Of a stretch of 34,584 bases of DNA, positions 24,330 through 31,506 are shown in pieces (positions within the stretch are counted from its first letter, which is position 1; every line of letters starts with the position of its first letter). This DNA is from Candidatus Thioglobus sp. REDSEA-S12_B1 (GTDB taxonomy: Bacteria > Pseudomonadota > Gammaproteobacteria > PS1 > Pseudothioglobaceae): NCBI GenBank assembly GCA_001628405.1, contig LURN01000053.1, positions 1-34,584 on the forward strand, in the 5' to 3' direction. Position numbers and translations under genes: made by a program. Under the pieces are notes generated by a model. That model ran no database searches. It was not told the origin of the DNA and saw only the letters and a list, made by a program, of their open reading frames with translations.

Positions 24330-24335
24330 TATAAT
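24330..24335 (+). promoter_or_regulatory. Candidate -10 box for the SulP transporter gene
   Basis: A consensus TATAAT (part of TATATAAT) 43 bases before the ATG at 24379, with only a weak TTAATT at a 16-base spacing upstream. It suggests that the SulP gene has its own promoter and is not merely read from azlCD. Called by eye. Confidence 0.33.
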
Positions 24336-24378
24336 CTACATCCCACTGTAAACACCCACTTTAAAGACTTTTACCTTT

Positions 24379-26112
24379 ATGAATCAATTAGCAAAAATTT
24401 TTCCTTTTATAGTCTGGTTTAGGCTGACTACCCTGGAAACAATTAAGGCTGATTTTTTTGCTGGTTTAACGGGCGCAATAATTGTTCTTCCGCAGAGTGT
24501 TGCGTTTGCTACCATAGCTGGAATGCCCGCAGAGTATGGACTATATACTGCAATGGTTGTTCCTATCATTGCGGCACTTTTTGGTTCTTCCTTTCATCTT
24601 GTTTCTGGTCCAACAACAGCAATTTCAATTGTCGTATTTGCAGCGGTTAGTAAATATGCGGTCCCAGGAAGTGAAGAGTTTGTTTCATTGGCATTAACCC
24701 TAACTTTTTTAGCTGGAGTCTATCAGCTAGTTTTTGGCCTTGCGAAATTTGGATTATTAATTAATTTTGTATCGCACAACGTTGTGATTGGCTTTACTGC
24801 AGGAGCGGCTCTTTTAATTGCAAGTAGCCAAATTCCCTATATTGTAGGAATTGACATTCCAAGAGGTGAAGACTTTATTCATACCTGGTTTGATTTATAT
24901 TGGGGTGTTGCTGAGTTCAATATTTATCTATTGATGGTTGGTTTGGGCACATTATTTAGTGCAATAATAGTCAAAGTTCTGAGGCCAAAATATCCTAATC
25001 TATTAATAGGGATGCTTGTTGGAGGTGTTCTAGCCTTTTATTTAGGTAACTTTACTGATGACATTAAAACTGTTGGAGCAATGCCAGCTTATTTTCCGCC
25101 TTTATCGACACCTGACTTTTCTCTTGGGTCATTAAAATCACTTGCACCAGAAGCATTCGCTATTGCTCTATTGGGGCTTATTGAGGCTTCGTCTATTGGA
25201 AGATCTATCGCGACAAAATCTAATCAAAGAATTGACGCAAACCAGGAGTTTATTGGTCAAGGTGCTTCTAATATTGTTGGAAGCTTCCTTTCAAGTTACG
25301 CATCTTCTGGCTCATTTACAAGATCAGGCGTGAATTTTGAGGCTGGTGCTAGGACTCCATTATCAGCAATTCTTGCTGCAGTTTTCTTGATTGCTATTGT
25401 GCTTTTGGTTGCGCCATTTATTGCTTACTTGCCTCTAGCAGCAATGGCAGGAGTTATTCTACTTGTGGCCTATAACTTAGTTGATTTTAAAAATATTAAA
25501 AAAACGTTTAAATACAGCAAGTCTGAAAGCGTCATTTTTACGGCTACTTTCCTTGCAACTTTACTATTTGAATTAGAGTTCGCTATTTACTTAGGAGTGC
25601 TATTGTCATTAATGCTCTTTATCGCCAAAACTTCTACCCCTGAAGTTCATACTCTGGCGTTTGCAACACCTCCAGGAGAAGGAGATAGACGCTTACAGAG
25701 TATCAGAAAAGCGCCATTAGTTCAGTGCCCTCAGCTCAAGATAATTCGAATTGATATGTCCATTTATTTTGGTTCAATAAATCATATTCAAAAACAAATT
25801 AGTAGGATTGTCGATAACCAAAGGATTTATCACATTTTGATTGTTGCTAGTGGTGTCAACTTTATTGATCTTGCTGGTATTGAAGCTCTCTTGATTGAAA
25901 ATAAACGCCTTAAGTCGAAAAATGGAAGCCTTTATTTTGTCGCAGTTAAGACTCAAACTATGGATTTTATGGAGAGGGTCAACTTTGTTGATGAAATAGG
26001 GCGCGAGAATTTCTTTGATACTAAGTCAGAAGCTATTCATGTCTTATATGATCGACTTGATAAAGCAAAGTGCGAGAAATGCCAGGCACTTGTTTTTGAT
26101 GAATGTCATTAA
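24379..26112 (+). CDS. SulP-family anion transporter with STAS domain
   Basis: A 577-aa inner-membrane protein. Residues ~1-430 form the SLC26/SulP transport domain: DFFAGLTGAIIVLPQSVAFATIAGMPAEYGLYTA (in pieces, ~26-59), FHLVSGPTTAISIVVF (~72-87), then EASSIGRSIA and GQGASNIVGSFLSSYASSGSFTRSGVN (~290-316). Residues ~450-560 form a STAS domain (LIVASGVNFIDLAGIEALL). The C-terminus ends with a short cysteine tail, KCEKCQALVFDEC, also seen in other bacterial SulP-STAS proteins. Substrates in the family include sulfate, bicarbonate and dicarboxylates. Its nearness to sat and aprMBA makes sulfate export plausible, and bicarbonate uptake for an autotroph is the main alternative. Confidence 0.93.
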   Translation: MNQLAKIFPFIVWFRLTTLETIKADFFAGLTGAIIVLPQSVAFATIAGMPAEYGLYTAMVVPIIAALFGSSFHLVSGPTTAISIVVFAAVSKYAVPGSEEFVSLALTLTFLAGVYQLVFGLAKFGLLINFVSHNVVIGFTAGAALLIASSQIPYIVGIDIPRGEDFIHTWFDLYWGVAEFNIYLLMVGLGTLFSAIIVKVLRPKYPNLLIGMLVGGVLAFYLGNFTDDIKTVGAMPAYFPPLSTPDFSLGSLKSLAPEAFAIALLGLIEASSIGRSIATKSNQRIDANQEFIGQGASNIVGSFLSSYASSGSFTRSGVNFEAGARTPLSAILAAVFLIAIVLLVAPFIAYLPLAAMAGVILLVAYNLVDFKNIKKTFKYSKSESVIFTATFLATLLFELEFAIYLGVLLSLMLFIAKTSTPEVHTLAFATPPGEGDRRLQSIRKAPLVQCPQLKIIRIDMSIYFGSINHIQKQISRIVDNQRIYHILIVASGVNFIDLAGIEALLIENKRLKSKNGSLYFVAVKTQTMDFMERVNFVDEIGRENFFDTKSEAIHVLYDRLDKAKCEKCQALVFDECH

Positions 26113-26148
26113 CAATACTCTAAGAACGATTTGGGAAATAATGAATAA

Positions 26149-26222
26149 TGGAGGCTGGGACCGGAGTCGAACCGGTCTAAAAGGCTTTGCAGGCCCCTGC
26201 ATAACCGCTTTGCTACCCAGCC
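26149..26222 (-). tRNA. cysT: tRNA-Cys (GCA)
   Basis: A 74-nt tRNA on the minus strand: acceptor GGCTGGG pairs with CCCAGCC, the D arm contains AAAGCGGTTATG, the anticodon loop reads CTGCAAA (anticodon GCA), the T arm contains GGTTCGACTCC, and the 3' end TCCA is encoded. Very similar to E. coli tRNA-Cys. It is last in the order pgsA, tRNA-Gly, tRNA-Cys, which is also that of E. coli (pgsA-glyW-cysT). An intrinsic terminator separates it from tRNA-Gly and no good promoter is seen directly upstream. Confidence 0.96.
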
Positions 26223-26223
26223 A

Positions 26224-26243
26224 TTTTTAGTTTCAACTAAAAA
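26224..26243. repeat. AT-rich dyad just upstream of tRNA-Cys
   Basis: TTTTTAGTT (26224-26232) and AACTAAAAA (26235-26243) are perfect reverse complements around TC. It lies between the terminator U tract and the tRNA-Cys 5' end, two bases from the tRNA, and overlaps part of the terminator's T run. In RNA, opened at the loop, it is a weak stem; it may be a processing or binding site, or a by-product of AT richness. Confidence 0.5.
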
Positions 26244-26265
26244 AAAGCCTGTTTTATTACAGGCT
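26239..26265 (-). terminator. Intrinsic terminator between tRNA-Gly and tRNA-Cys
   Basis: On the minus strand AGCCTGT (26265-26259) pairs with ACAGGCT (26252-26246) around a six-base loop AATAAA, followed by an unbroken run of eight T including the last stem base (26246-26239). This has the form of a textbook Rho-independent terminator, placed 19 bases after the tRNA-Gly 3' end. Confidence 0.82.
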
Positions 26266-26284
26266 AAAACACGCAGTTTGAATT

Positions 26285-26360
26285 TGGAGCGGGAAACGAG
26301 ATTCGAACTCGCGACATTCACGTTGGCAACGTGATGCTCTACCAGCTGAGCTATTCCCGC
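26285..26360 (-). tRNA. glyW: tRNA-Gly (GCC)
   Basis: A 76-nt tRNA on the minus strand: acceptor GCGGGAA pairs with TTCCCGC, D arm AGCTCAGCTGGTAGAGC, anticodon stem CACGT/ACGTG with loop TTGCCAA (anticodon GCC), T arm GCGAGTTCGAATCTCG, and encoded TCCA. It lies 29 bases after the pgsA stop, the same arrangement as E. coli pgsA-glyW-cysT, and has a strong promoter of its own overlapping the end of pgsA. Confidence 0.97.
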
Positions 26361-26372
26361 ACAAGGTCTGAA

Positions 26373-26400
26373 ATTATAGTGTTTTTTTTCTAACTGTCAA
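26373..26400 (-). promoter_or_regulatory. Consensus sigma-70 promoter for tRNA-Gly, overlapping the end of pgsA
   Basis: On the minus strand a perfect -35 TTGACA (26400-26395) is followed after 16 bases by a perfect -10 TATAAT (26378-26373). The -35 lies within the last codons of pgsA (stop at 26392-26390). Transcription would start near 26366, about six bases before the tRNA. Both hexamers match consensus at all positions, which is rare by chance in a place where a tRNA promoter is expected. Confidence 0.82.
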
Positions 26401-26974
26401 ATGTTTTTAAGCCCGCAATAAGATATTTTATGCCCGACCAAAGGGTCAAAATAGTGGCAATGAAAAGTAAAATTCTTCCCATCATGTTTATCTCATTGAA
26501 TGAAAAAAATAATAGAGGTTGGTGAATTAGTAAAAAGAGAATTGCAACCATCTGCACAAATGTTTTTGACTTACCAATCCAAGATACTGCAACATTGGCT
26601 CTTTTCCCAACCTCACTCATCCACTCTCTCAAAGCAGAAACTAAGATTTCCCTAGAAATGATGATGATTGAAGGAATCGTTATAAACCAGGTGTGATAGT
26701 AATCGATTAAAAGAATGAGTGCGGTGCACACCATTAGTTTGTCAGCAACTGGATCAAGAAAAGCACCGAGCGCAGAAACTTGATTCAGTCTTCTGGCTAA
26801 AAACCCATCAATAAAGTCTGTTGCACTTATGATTATAAAGATTGCAATTAATGCATTATTTATCCAGCCTAGAGGCTCTCCATCAAGATAGTTTGGCTGA
26901 AGATAAAATAAACCGATAAAGATAGGTATTAAAAAAATCCTAGCCAGAGTTATAAGGTTTGGAAGAGTCATCAT
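26390..26974 (-). CDS. pgsA: CDP-diacylglycerol-glycerol-3-phosphate 3-phosphatidyltransferase
   Basis: Makes phosphatidylglycerol phosphate, the committed step to phosphatidylglycerol and cardiolipin, in the inner membrane. 194 aa with about five or six membrane helices. The CDP-alcohol phosphatidyltransferase signature D-x2-D-G-x2-A-R-x8-G-x3-D-x3-D is complete in TDFIDGFLARRL...GAFLDPVADKL (residues ~52-79). The N-terminus MMTLPNLITLARIFLIPIF is typical; the second Met is an equally good start. Located between tRNA-Arg (54 bases upstream) and tRNA-Gly. The gene end doubles as the -35 region of the tRNA-Gly promoter. Confidence 0.95.
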   Translation of the reverse strand: MMTLPNLITLARIFLIPIFIGLFYLQPNYLDGEPLGWINNALIAIFIIISATDFIDGFLARRLNQVSALGAFLDPVADKLMVCTALILLIDYYHTWFITIPSIIIISREILVSALREWMSEVGKRANVAVSWIGKSKTFVQMVAILFLLIHQPLLFFSFNEINMMGRILLFIATILTLWSGIKYLIAGLKTFDS

Positions 26975-27028
26975 AGTAGGGATAATTCTATCAAAGACTC
27001 ATGATGTTTAGAATAAACTTTAAAAGGT

Positions 27029-27105
27029 TGGCGCGCTCGGCAGGAGTCGAACCTGCAACCGCTCGGTTCGTAGCCGAGTACTCTATCCAGTTGAGCTACG
27101 AGCGC
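27029..27105 (-). tRNA. tRNA-Arg (ACG)
   Basis: A 77-nt tRNA on the minus strand: acceptor GCGCTCG pairs with CGAGCGC, D arm AGCTCAACTGGATAGAGT, anticodon stem CTCGG/CCGAG with loop CTACGAA (anticodon ACG, read as ICG after A34 deamination), T arm GCAGGTTCGACTCCTGC, discriminator G and encoded CCA. It sits between murF and pgsA on the same strand, with a promoter at the end of murF. No terminator follows, so pgsA may be co-transcribed with it. Confidence 0.97.
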
Positions 27106-27114
27106 AGCTGCGTA

Positions 27115-27143
27115 ATTATCGCCATGTTTCATCTAAAGGTCAA
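27115..27143 (-). promoter_or_regulatory. Sigma-70 promoter for tRNA-Arg, overlapping the murF stop codon
   Basis: On the minus strand TTGACC (27143-27138) and GATAAT (27120-27115) are separated by exactly 17 bases, each matching consensus at five of six positions. The -35 box lies across the murF stop codon (27142-27140). The start point would be only a few bases before the tRNA 5' end at 27105, and the discriminator contains GC (ACGCAGCT). Confidence 0.75.
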
Positions 27144-28468
27144 GAAGAGTTTGTGGTATTTACTAATTTATCAACCAATTCATTCAGCCTCATCATTCTT
27201 GACCCTTTAACTAAAATTGTAGAACTTTTAAGTTTATTTTGTAATGATTCATAGATTGAGTTGATATCCTCAAAATGAATCCCTTGATATTCTTTTGCAT
27301 CTTCCCCAATTGTTAATAGATAATCAATATTTGACTGTCGAACATACTGACCAATTTCTTGATGTAATTTTTTTGAATCTTCTCCGAGTTCACCCATTGA
27401 ACCAAGAACCAAGATTTTCTCTCCAGAAAAGTTTGATAGAGTGTCAATTGCTGCCTTCATTGACTGCGGATTTGCATTGTAACTATCATCAAGAATTTTA
27501 AAATCTTCTAGTTCTATAAGTTCTAGTCTCCCTTTCTCAGGCATAGTGTTTTCGAGGCCTTTCTTGATCAGTTCAGGCTTTATACCCAGCTCTATTGCGC
27601 ATGAAGTTGCAGCTAGAGCGTTTTCAACTTGGTGTAATCCAATCATTGAAAGATTAATATCCAGTGATTGATTAGTAAAGTTAAGATTAAATTTAGTGTG
27701 AGATTTAAATTCTGTAATTTTAGTTGCATACACACTACTATCATCGCCGAAAAACCTTAGATTTTTTGTTCCAGACATTTCTTTCCATACTTTTATATGG
27801 GGAGAAGAGTTATTAAGAATTGCTACTCCATCTTTGGATAAAGATTCAATAATTTCACCTTTGGCTTTAACTAGATTTTCTTCACTTCCAAATTCTCCCA
27901 AATGAGCATTATTCGCATTGGTAATGATCGAAATATCTGGACGAGCGATGGAACATAAGAGTGTGATTTCATCTTTATGATTTGCGCCCATCTCAATAAT
28001 GCAAAACTCGTGAGTATCTTGAAGGTCAAGAAGTGTTTGAGGTACACCAAGATGATTATTCAGATTGCCTTTTGTTGATAACGTTGGCGCTACAAGAGAT
28101 AATATCGAATTTAGCATATTTTTTGTTGATGTTTTACCATTGCTTCCAGTAAGAGCTATAACAACAGGTGAATGAGATTGACGATGCCAGGAGGCAATAT
28201 CTTGGTAAGCTTTCTCAGTATTCCTAACCTGGATGATAGGTAGGTTTGAATCTATTTTTTTATGAGCTATTATTGCACAAGCTCCCTTTTCTTCAGCTAG
28301 TTTAATGAAGCTATGAGCATCGAAATTTGGACCCTCGAGTGCAATAAAAATCTTTCCTTTGACCTCTGATCTGGTATCGGTACAAAAACCAGTAAACCTT
28401 TTAGCTTCTTTGCTCGCTAATTTCCCATTAACGACTTTGGCAATTGTTTGAATATCAGATGAGAGCAT
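27140..28468 (-). CDS. murF: UDP-MurNAc-tripeptide:D-Ala-D-Ala ligase
   Basis: Adds D-alanyl-D-alanine to the peptidoglycan precursor in the cytosol. 442 aa, family length. Three Mur-ligase domains: N-terminal substrate-binding (~1-80), central ATPase with P-loop LTGSNGKTSTKNML (~105-118), EMGANHKDEI (~159-168) and NNAHLGEFGS (~187-196), and C-terminal domain with LDDSYNANPQSMKAAIDTL (~316-334) and VLGSMGELGE. The ATG at 28468 overlaps the murE end by 14 bases, so translation is coupled. Last protein gene of kdsD-murE-murF; murE and murF are here apart from the usual dcw cluster. Confidence 0.96.
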   Translation of the reverse strand: MLSSDIQTIAKVVNGKLASKEAKRFTGFCTDTRSEVKGKIFIALEGPNFDAHSFIKLAEEKGACAIIAHKKIDSNLPIIQVRNTEKAYQDIASWHRQSHSPVVIALTGSNGKTSTKNMLNSILSLVAPTLSTKGNLNNHLGVPQTLLDLQDTHEFCIIEMGANHKDEITLLCSIARPDISIITNANNAHLGEFGSEENLVKAKGEIIESLSKDGVAILNNSSPHIKVWKEMSGTKNLRFFGDDSSVYATKITEFKSHTKFNLNFTNQSLDINLSMIGLHQVENALAATSCAIELGIKPELIKKGLENTMPEKGRLELIELEDFKILDDSYNANPQSMKAAIDTLSNFSGEKILVLGSMGELGEDSKKLHQEIGQYVRQSNIDYLLTIGEDAKEYQGIHFEDINSIYESLQNKLKSSTILVKGSRMMRLNELVDKLVNTTNSS

Positions 28469-29843
28469 CTAGGGCCACCTCGATATCACTAAATGGAATG
28501 GACTTTGAGCCAATGACTTGATTTGTTTCATGACCCTTGCCAGCGATAAGCAATACTTCGTCCTCTCCAAGGTTTTGAATAGCTGAGGTTATTGCATCAC
28601 CTCTGTCTAAAATAACTTGAATATCATTTTCAACTTTAGTGCCAGCTAGAATATCATCAATGATTACTTGAGGCTCCTCACTTCTGGGGTTGTCATTTGT
28701 CAGAATGATGCTATCAGCATTTTCGCTTGCTATTTTTCCCATGATCTGTCTTTTGCTTTTATCTCTGTCGCCACCGCAGCCAAAAATAACCCTAATTTTG
28801 AATTCAGGGTAGTGCTTCTTGAGTGTAGATAATGCATTATCGAGGGCATCTGGAGTATGGGCGTAGTCTATCCAAATATTGCTATTTTCCAGTTGCTGCA
28901 TTCTCCCTGTTGGAGGGGAAAGCTTTGCTAAAAAAGGAATAATTTGATCATCACTGTAGCCGAGACATTTGACACTACTGTATGCAGCTATTGCATTAGA
29001 CAAATTGAATTCACCCACTAGTGGCAATTCAAATACATAGTCATTGAGCTGACAAATAAAGCCATTTTCACTGTTTTTGAAAAACTCAAAATCGTCTATT
29101 CCAAAAGTTAGTGGATTTTTGTCAGAAGAAGAATCTAAAAAATATTGATGACTTTCGTCATCTCTATTAATAATGGCTCGTTTTGAGAAATTATGCTGAA
29201 ATAAACTAGCCTTAGCCTCTCGATAATTTTCCATCGTTTGATGATAATCTAGATGGTCTTGAGTTAAATTAGTAAAGATTCCCTGTATAAATGAGAGCCC
29301 CTCTAGACGACCTTGTGTTAAGGCATGTGAGGAGGCTTCTATAATAGCTAGATTGATTCCAAGATTGCTATACTTTTCAAGAGTGCTGTAAATGGAGAAG
29401 ATGTCAGGGGTTGTATTAATGCTTTTCTTTTGGATTTTGCTCATTCCAAGTGTGCCTATGACACCGTTATCTACCTCTAAAAAATCCAATAACTGAGAAA
29501 TATAATGACTAACAGACGTCTTGCCATTTGTGCCAGTGATAGCAATAAGTTCTATATCTTTTGCTTTATTGTAGAAGTTGTTAGCAAGAGTTGGAAGATG
29601 TTTTCTTAAGTTATCAATTCTGATAGTTGGGACATTGCATTCAAGGTCTCTCCCATCAATTAAAGCCCCTATACATCCATTCTCAATAGCATTACCTATA
29701 AACTCAGCGCCATGATTTTTTTCGCCTTGAAGAGCAACAAATAACTCACCTTTTTCAAGGGTTTTAGAGTTTAGTGATAGTCCAGAAACATCAAATGTTT
29801 CAGATGTATTGACAATGTTCCTTAAAAGGGATTTTATTTCCAT
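28455..29843 (-). CDS. murE: UDP-MurNAc-L-Ala-D-Glu:meso-diaminopimelate ligase
   Basis: Adds the third residue to the peptidoglycan stem peptide. 462 aa, slightly shorter than the E. coli enzyme (~495). Motifs: SLNSKTLEKGELFVALQG (~23-40), P-loop ITGTNGKTSVSHY (~101-113), EASSHALTQGRLEG (~168-181), TNLTQDHLDYH (~189-199), YAHTPDALDNAL, GCGGDRDKSKR (~355-365) and DNPRSEEP (~383-390). The DNPR motif marks specificity for meso-diaminopimelate, i.e. a Gram-negative type peptidoglycan. 35 bases downstream of kdsD and overlapping murF by 14 bases. Confidence 0.96.
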   Translation of the reverse strand: MEIKSLLRNIVNTSETFDVSGLSLNSKTLEKGELFVALQGEKNHGAEFIGNAIENGCIGALIDGRDLECNVPTIRIDNLRKHLPTLANNFYNKAKDIELIAITGTNGKTSVSHYISQLLDFLEVDNGVIGTLGMSKIQKKSINTTPDIFSIYSTLEKYSNLGINLAIIEASSHALTQGRLEGLSFIQGIFTNLTQDHLDYHQTMENYREAKASLFQHNFSKRAIINRDDESHQYFLDSSSDKNPLTFGIDDFEFFKNSENGFICQLNDYVFELPLVGEFNLSNAIAAYSSVKCLGYSDDQIIPFLAKLSPPTGRMQQLENSNIWIDYAHTPDALDNALSTLKKHYPEFKIRVIFGCGGDRDKSKRQIMGKIASENADSIILTNDNPRSEEPQVIIDDILAGTKVENDIQVILDRGDAITSAIQNLGEDEVLLIAGKGHETNQVIGSKSIPFSDIEVALDALI

Positions 29844-29878
29844 TTGCTAATAATAACTACATTAACAATATAAGTGAT

Positions 29879-30850
29879 TTAGATTAACTTTGCTTGAATC
29901 AATGTATTCATATTAATGGCACCAACAATTTTGTTATTTGAGTCAACAACTGGAAAAGAATTAATACTATGTTCTTTCATCAATTGAATTGCCTTTAATG
30001 CAGGTTCTTGAGGCTCAATTGATTTACAATCTTTCGTCATGACATCCTCAATAGCCAACTTTTGAAAATCAATATTGGACTCAAGAGCTCTTCTTAAATC
30101 TCCATCAGTAAAGATGCCAGCTAACCTCCCATTTTCAGCGATAAGGACCATTCCAAGTGCTTTTTCGCTCATGACTAAAAGACTATCAAGGAGTAATGTG
30201 TCCTTGGATACCATTGGAATTTCGTCACCTGATTTCATAATGCTTGAAACAAGTGTAAGAAGTCTTCTTCCTAAAGATCCCGAAGGGTGAGACATAGCAA
30301 AGTCATCTGGTGTGAAGTTATTAGCAGTCATTAGAGAGATGGCGATTGCATCACCCATTACTAAAGCTACTGTTGTGCTTGATGTTGGAGCTAAATTATT
30401 TGGACAAGCTTCTTTTTCGACACTAACATCCAAATGAAAGTCGCTTGACAGTGCAATAGAGGAGTTTGAGTTGCCAGTAAGACTGATTAATGGCACATTC
30501 ATTCTTTTCATGCCTGGAAGTAACGAAATAATTTCATCTGCTTCACCAGAATATGAAATCATCATAACAACATCATTTTCAGCAATCATCCCCAAGTCAC
30601 CATGACCGGCTTCTCCTGGGTGTAAATAGAAAGAAGGGGTTCCTGTTGAGGCTAAGGTAGATGAGATTTTTTTAGCTATATGGCCAGATTTACCTATTCC
30701 AATGAGAACTACTTTACCAGCACATCTTTTTAATGTAAGACAGGCCTCCTCAAAATTTTTATCAATTCTATCTTTGAGCAATAAAACCGAGTCAGTTTCA
30801 GTTTGTATGACTGATTTCGCAATTTCTATTAATGATTTACCCACAGCCAA
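29879..30850 (-). CDS. kdsD: D-arabinose-5-phosphate isomerase (KdsD/KpsF/GutQ family)
   Basis: Interconverts ribulose-5-phosphate and arabinose-5-phosphate, the first step to KDO for LPS. 323 aa: an N-terminal SIS domain with VVLIGIGKSGHIAKKISSTLASTGTPSFYLHP (in pieces, ~47-78), EAGHGDLGMI, SYSGEADEI (~99-107) and the conserved AMSHPSGSLGRRLL (~184-197), then two CBS domains (~205-262 and ~270-323). The reading frame begins with TTG at 30850; a GTG at 30844 is an alternative. No ribosome binding site is evident, and a minus-strand TATAAT is at 30880-30875. The first gene of kdsD-murE-murF, diverging from the LMW phosphatase gene. Confidence 0.93.
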   Translation of the reverse strand: MAVGKSLIEIAKSVIQTETDSVLLLKDRIDKNFEEACLTLKRCAGKVVLIGIGKSGHIAKKISSTLASTGTPSFYLHPGEAGHGDLGMIAENDVVMMISYSGEADEIISLLPGMKRMNVPLISLTGNSNSSIALSSDFHLDVSVEKEACPNNLAPTSSTTVALVMGDAIAISLMTANNFTPDDFAMSHPSGSLGRRLLTLVSSIMKSGDEIPMVSKDTLLLDSLLVMSEKALGMVLIAENGRLAGIFTDGDLRRALESNIDFQKLAIEDVMTKDCKSIEPQEPALKAIQLMKEHSINSFPVVDSNNKIVGAINMNTLIQAKLI

Positions 30851-30936
30851 AGAAGAATTATTAGATTAATATAGATTATAAATCTTATTAAAATAATTTG
30901 GGCCTTATAATTGACCTACAAAATTATTATCTATCA

Positions 30937-31419
30937 ATGCAATTGAAAAATAGAATTTTATTTGTTTGTATGGGAAACATATGCCGATCTCCAACAGCTG
31001 AGGGTGCATTCCGCTCTATTGTAAAAAACAACAATGAGTTAGATAATTTCGAAATAGATTCTGCTGGGACACATGCATATCATATTGGTAACTCTCCTGA
31101 TCAAAGAGCACAACAAACGGCTATCGATAATGGGGTAGATTTGTCAAACCTGAGAGCCAGACAAGTTCATGAGAGTGATTTTTATTATTATGACTATATC
31201 ATTGCAATGGATTATGACAACCTAGAAAGGTTGAAATCTATCTGTCCAGCTGATAGTCATTCTAAGATTGAATTAATGTTAACTTATTCTCATGAATATC
31301 CAGGTGCAAGTGTTCCGGATCCCTATTATGAGGGTAAATTTGATGAAGTTTTTAATATGGTCTACTCTGCCTGTTTAAATTTTTTTGAAAGTATCGAAAA
31401 AAAGACCGATATTGATTGA
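30937..31419 (+). CDS. Low-molecular-weight protein-tyrosine phosphatase
   Basis: A 160-aa cytosolic phosphatase. The P-loop CMGNICRS places the nucleophile at C11 and the Arg at R17; IDSAGTHAYHIG follows (~40-51), and the general acid D128 lies in VPDPYYEG. Bacterial members often regulate exopolysaccharide tyrosine kinases or arsenate reduction; no kinase, polymer or ars genes are nearby. Start at the ATG at 30937; an in-frame TTG at 30898 would add 13 residues not typical of the family, and it lies upstream of a TATAAT at 30906. The stop codon is inside the -35 box of the rpsL promoter. Confidence 0.93.
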   Translation: MQLKNRILFVCMGNICRSPTAEGAFRSIVKNNNELDNFEIDSAGTHAYHIGNSPDQRAQQTAIDNGVDLSNLRARQVHESDFYYYDYIIAMDYDNLERLKSICPADSHSKIELMLTYSHEYPGASVPDPYYEGKFDEVFNMVYSACLNFFESIEKKTDID

Positions 31420-31445
31420 CACAATAGATAGCACCAAAGTATAAT
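31416..31445 (+). promoter_or_regulatory. Consensus sigma-70 promoter of the rpsL (str) operon with GC-rich discriminator
   Basis: Perfect TTGACA (31416-31421) and TATAAT (31440-31445) spaced by 18 bases. The -35 box contains the stop codon TGA (31417-31419) of the phosphatase gene. The bases after the -10, TGCCCGC, form a GC-rich discriminator, the feature associated with negative stringent (ppGpp/DksA) control of ribosomal promoters in Gammaproteobacteria. The start would be near 31452, leaving a leader of about 55 bases. Confidence 0.85.
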
Positions 31446-31493
31446 TGCCCGCTTTATTGACCCCGGTATGTGGGCAAAAATTAAATACTTTGG
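31434..31493. repeat. Nested inverted repeats across the rpsL promoter and leader
   Basis: Outer arms CCAAAGTAT (31434-31442) and ATACTTTGG (31485-31493) are perfect complements. Inner arms TTGCCCGC (31445-31452) and GTGGGCAA (31470-31477) pair with one G-T. The outer left arm overlaps the -10 box and the outer right arm overlaps the rpsL ribosome binding site (GGAG, 31492-31495). With the start near 31452 the left arms would not be in the message, so the symmetry would act in DNA, or an upstream transcript might fold it. Confidence 0.7.
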
Positions 31494-31506
31494 AGTATAA
31501 AGCTAT

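Noticed and set aside
26015..26321. Short open frames on both strands across the tRNA-Cys and tRNA-Gly genes
   Set aside because: They overlap the SulP end and tRNA genes and translate tRNA sequence; not coding.
27001..27210. 69-codon plus-strand frame across tRNA-Arg
   Set aside because: It is the antisense of a tRNA and of the murF end; no support as a protein.
30873..30885. 13-bp dyad AGATTATAAATCT in the kdsD / phosphatase gap
   Set aside because: It overlaps a TATAAT-like -10 and could be a by-product of that sequence in AT-rich DNA; no second site supports it as an operator.
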